64,000 bases of DNA. Origin: Paracrocinitomix mangrovi (lineage in GTDB: Bacteria > Bacteroidota > Bacteroidia > Flavobacteriales_D > Crocinitomicaceae). Location of the stretch: the NCBI RefSeq assembly GCF_019740355.2, contig NZ_CP091819.1, positions 2,542,001-2,606,000 of the forward strand, read 5' to 3'. Shown one piece after another: positions 63,520 through 64,000 of the stretch (the stretch's first letter is position 1; every line of letters starts with the position of its first letter). Both the position numbers and the translations under genes were made by a program. The notes beneath the pieces are model-generated. The model worked only from the letters and a program-made list of their open reading frames with translations. It did not search any database and was not told the origin of the DNA.

Positions 63520-64000
63520 TTATTTATTTGGATTTCCTGGCGTATAAGCATGTAGACTTAATGCAGCCCAGGGAAATGAGTTTCTTACATCATGAAAACA
63601 TTGTTGATTATCCAGATAGGCAACATCTCCCTTTTGGTAAAACTTAGAAGACATTAATTTTCCATCCTCTATGGGTTCAAACCTATTTTCAACAACATTT
63701 CCATGTAAAATTTTAAACATACATCCTCCAGAAGGATGTCCGTGCACGTCTGTTTCATTACCAGACCCCCAGTGAATCAATACTACCTTTAGAAGGTTAT
63801 TATTTATAAGGGTATACTTACCATAAGGCAATAGAACCATTTTGGCTAATTGCAATGGTGATGGGTTAAAGTTTTTAAAAACCTCTTCGAATTGCTTTGC
63901 ACTATAAGGGAAAGATGAAGCATCAAAAGTCAATGCTAACTCATTGCAAAAATGGTCTAAAAGAAGAAGCGTTTGATTTTCAATTTTGTCAATTGCCGTG
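63520..64000 (-). CDS. Cysteine dioxygenase family protein (5' end beyond the window)
   Basis: The reading frame stays open upstream of the apparent start at 63933 to the right edge, so the gene is cut there; 160 codons are visible. The cupin core holds the iron ligands: HWGSGNETDVHGHPSGGCM supplies the two histidines of the HxH pair and the cysteine, and CFHDVRN the third histidine. LHAYTPG carries the tyrosine that cross-links with that cysteine in the mammalian-type enzyme. The enzyme oxidises cysteine to cysteine sulfinate with iron and oxygen. It is followed by the DsrE-like gene. Confidence 0.88.
   Translation of the reverse strand, partial: TAIDKIENQTLLLLDHFCNELALTFDASSFPYSAKQFEEVFKNFNPSPLQLAKMVLLPYGKYTLINNNLLKVVLIHWGSGNETDVHGHPSGGCMFKILHGNVVENRFEPIEDGKLMSSKFYQKGDVAYLDNQQCFHDVRNSFPWAALSLHAYTPGNPNK

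Overview
The window is AT-rich, densely packed bacterial chromosome from a Bacteroidota member, most likely a marine Flavobacteriales species (a Crocinitomicaceae/Cryomorphaceae-like lineage is my guess). The reasons are: secreted proteins ending in type IX secretion (T9SS) C-terminal sorting domains, a SprE/PorW homologue, SprB-type and GEVED repeats, DUF4290 next to murA, DUF58/MoxR/DUF4350/DUF4129 genes, Bacteroidota-type TAnnTTTG promoter elements and few Shine-Dalgarno sites. I see no rRNA, tRNA, CRISPR array, insertion sequence, prophage or integrase. About 50 protein genes are supported, two of them cut by the window edges.

Layout. 1-990: start of a large secreted protein (minus strand). 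1101-3977: glycine dehydrogenase gcvP. 4162-5682: a small secreted protein and a UbiA-like membrane protein. 5674-10453: an exported WD40-caspase protein followed by a putative outer-membrane protein. 10515-11813: hemL. 11947-14801: kynU, a 72-residue membrane protein and kmo (kynurenine pathway); a RidA-family protein at 17570 may be the 2-aminomuconate deaminase of the same pathway. 15766-18590: small cytoplasmic and membrane proteins and a TonB protein. 18596-21595: M1 metallopeptidase with a probable C-terminal beta-barrel. 21694-26951: DUF255 thioredoxin-like lipoprotein, DUF4290 protein, murA and an acyltransferase. 26956-30380 (minus): prs, rplY, pth, a fructosamine-kinase-like gene and a sorting-domain-only secreted protein. 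30578-35419: pepP, an alpha/beta hydrolase and sprE/porW. 35420-42859 (minus): a lipoprotein with membrane helices, then the SpoIIM-DUF4129-DUF4350-MoxR-DUF58 operon. 43075-47569: two secreted proteins, the second a subtilase with SprB repeats. 47710-49677: AraC regulator with a reductase. 49981-54235: two paralogous small secreted proteins and a beta-propeller/SpoIIE phosphatase sensor. 54338-58818 (minus): a large repeat-bearing T9SS substrate and a von Willebrand A protein. 58945-60611: GH16 glucanase overlapping an MscS channel. 60661-64000 (minus): exported KatG, a DsrE-like protein and a truncated cysteine dioxygenase.

Much of the coding capacity is devoted to the envelope and to secretion. 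sprE/porW is a T9SS component, several genes encode its cargo (44033, 54338, probably 43075 and 26956), and tonB and barrel proteins serve the outer membrane. The most interesting accessory units are the exported caspase with its neighbour, the paralogue pair feeding into a SpoIIE-type sensor, the glucanase-channel pair, and a structured palindromic element at 49692-49754. Many starts were moved from an upstream TTG or GTG to an ATG that begins a signal peptide or the conserved domain.
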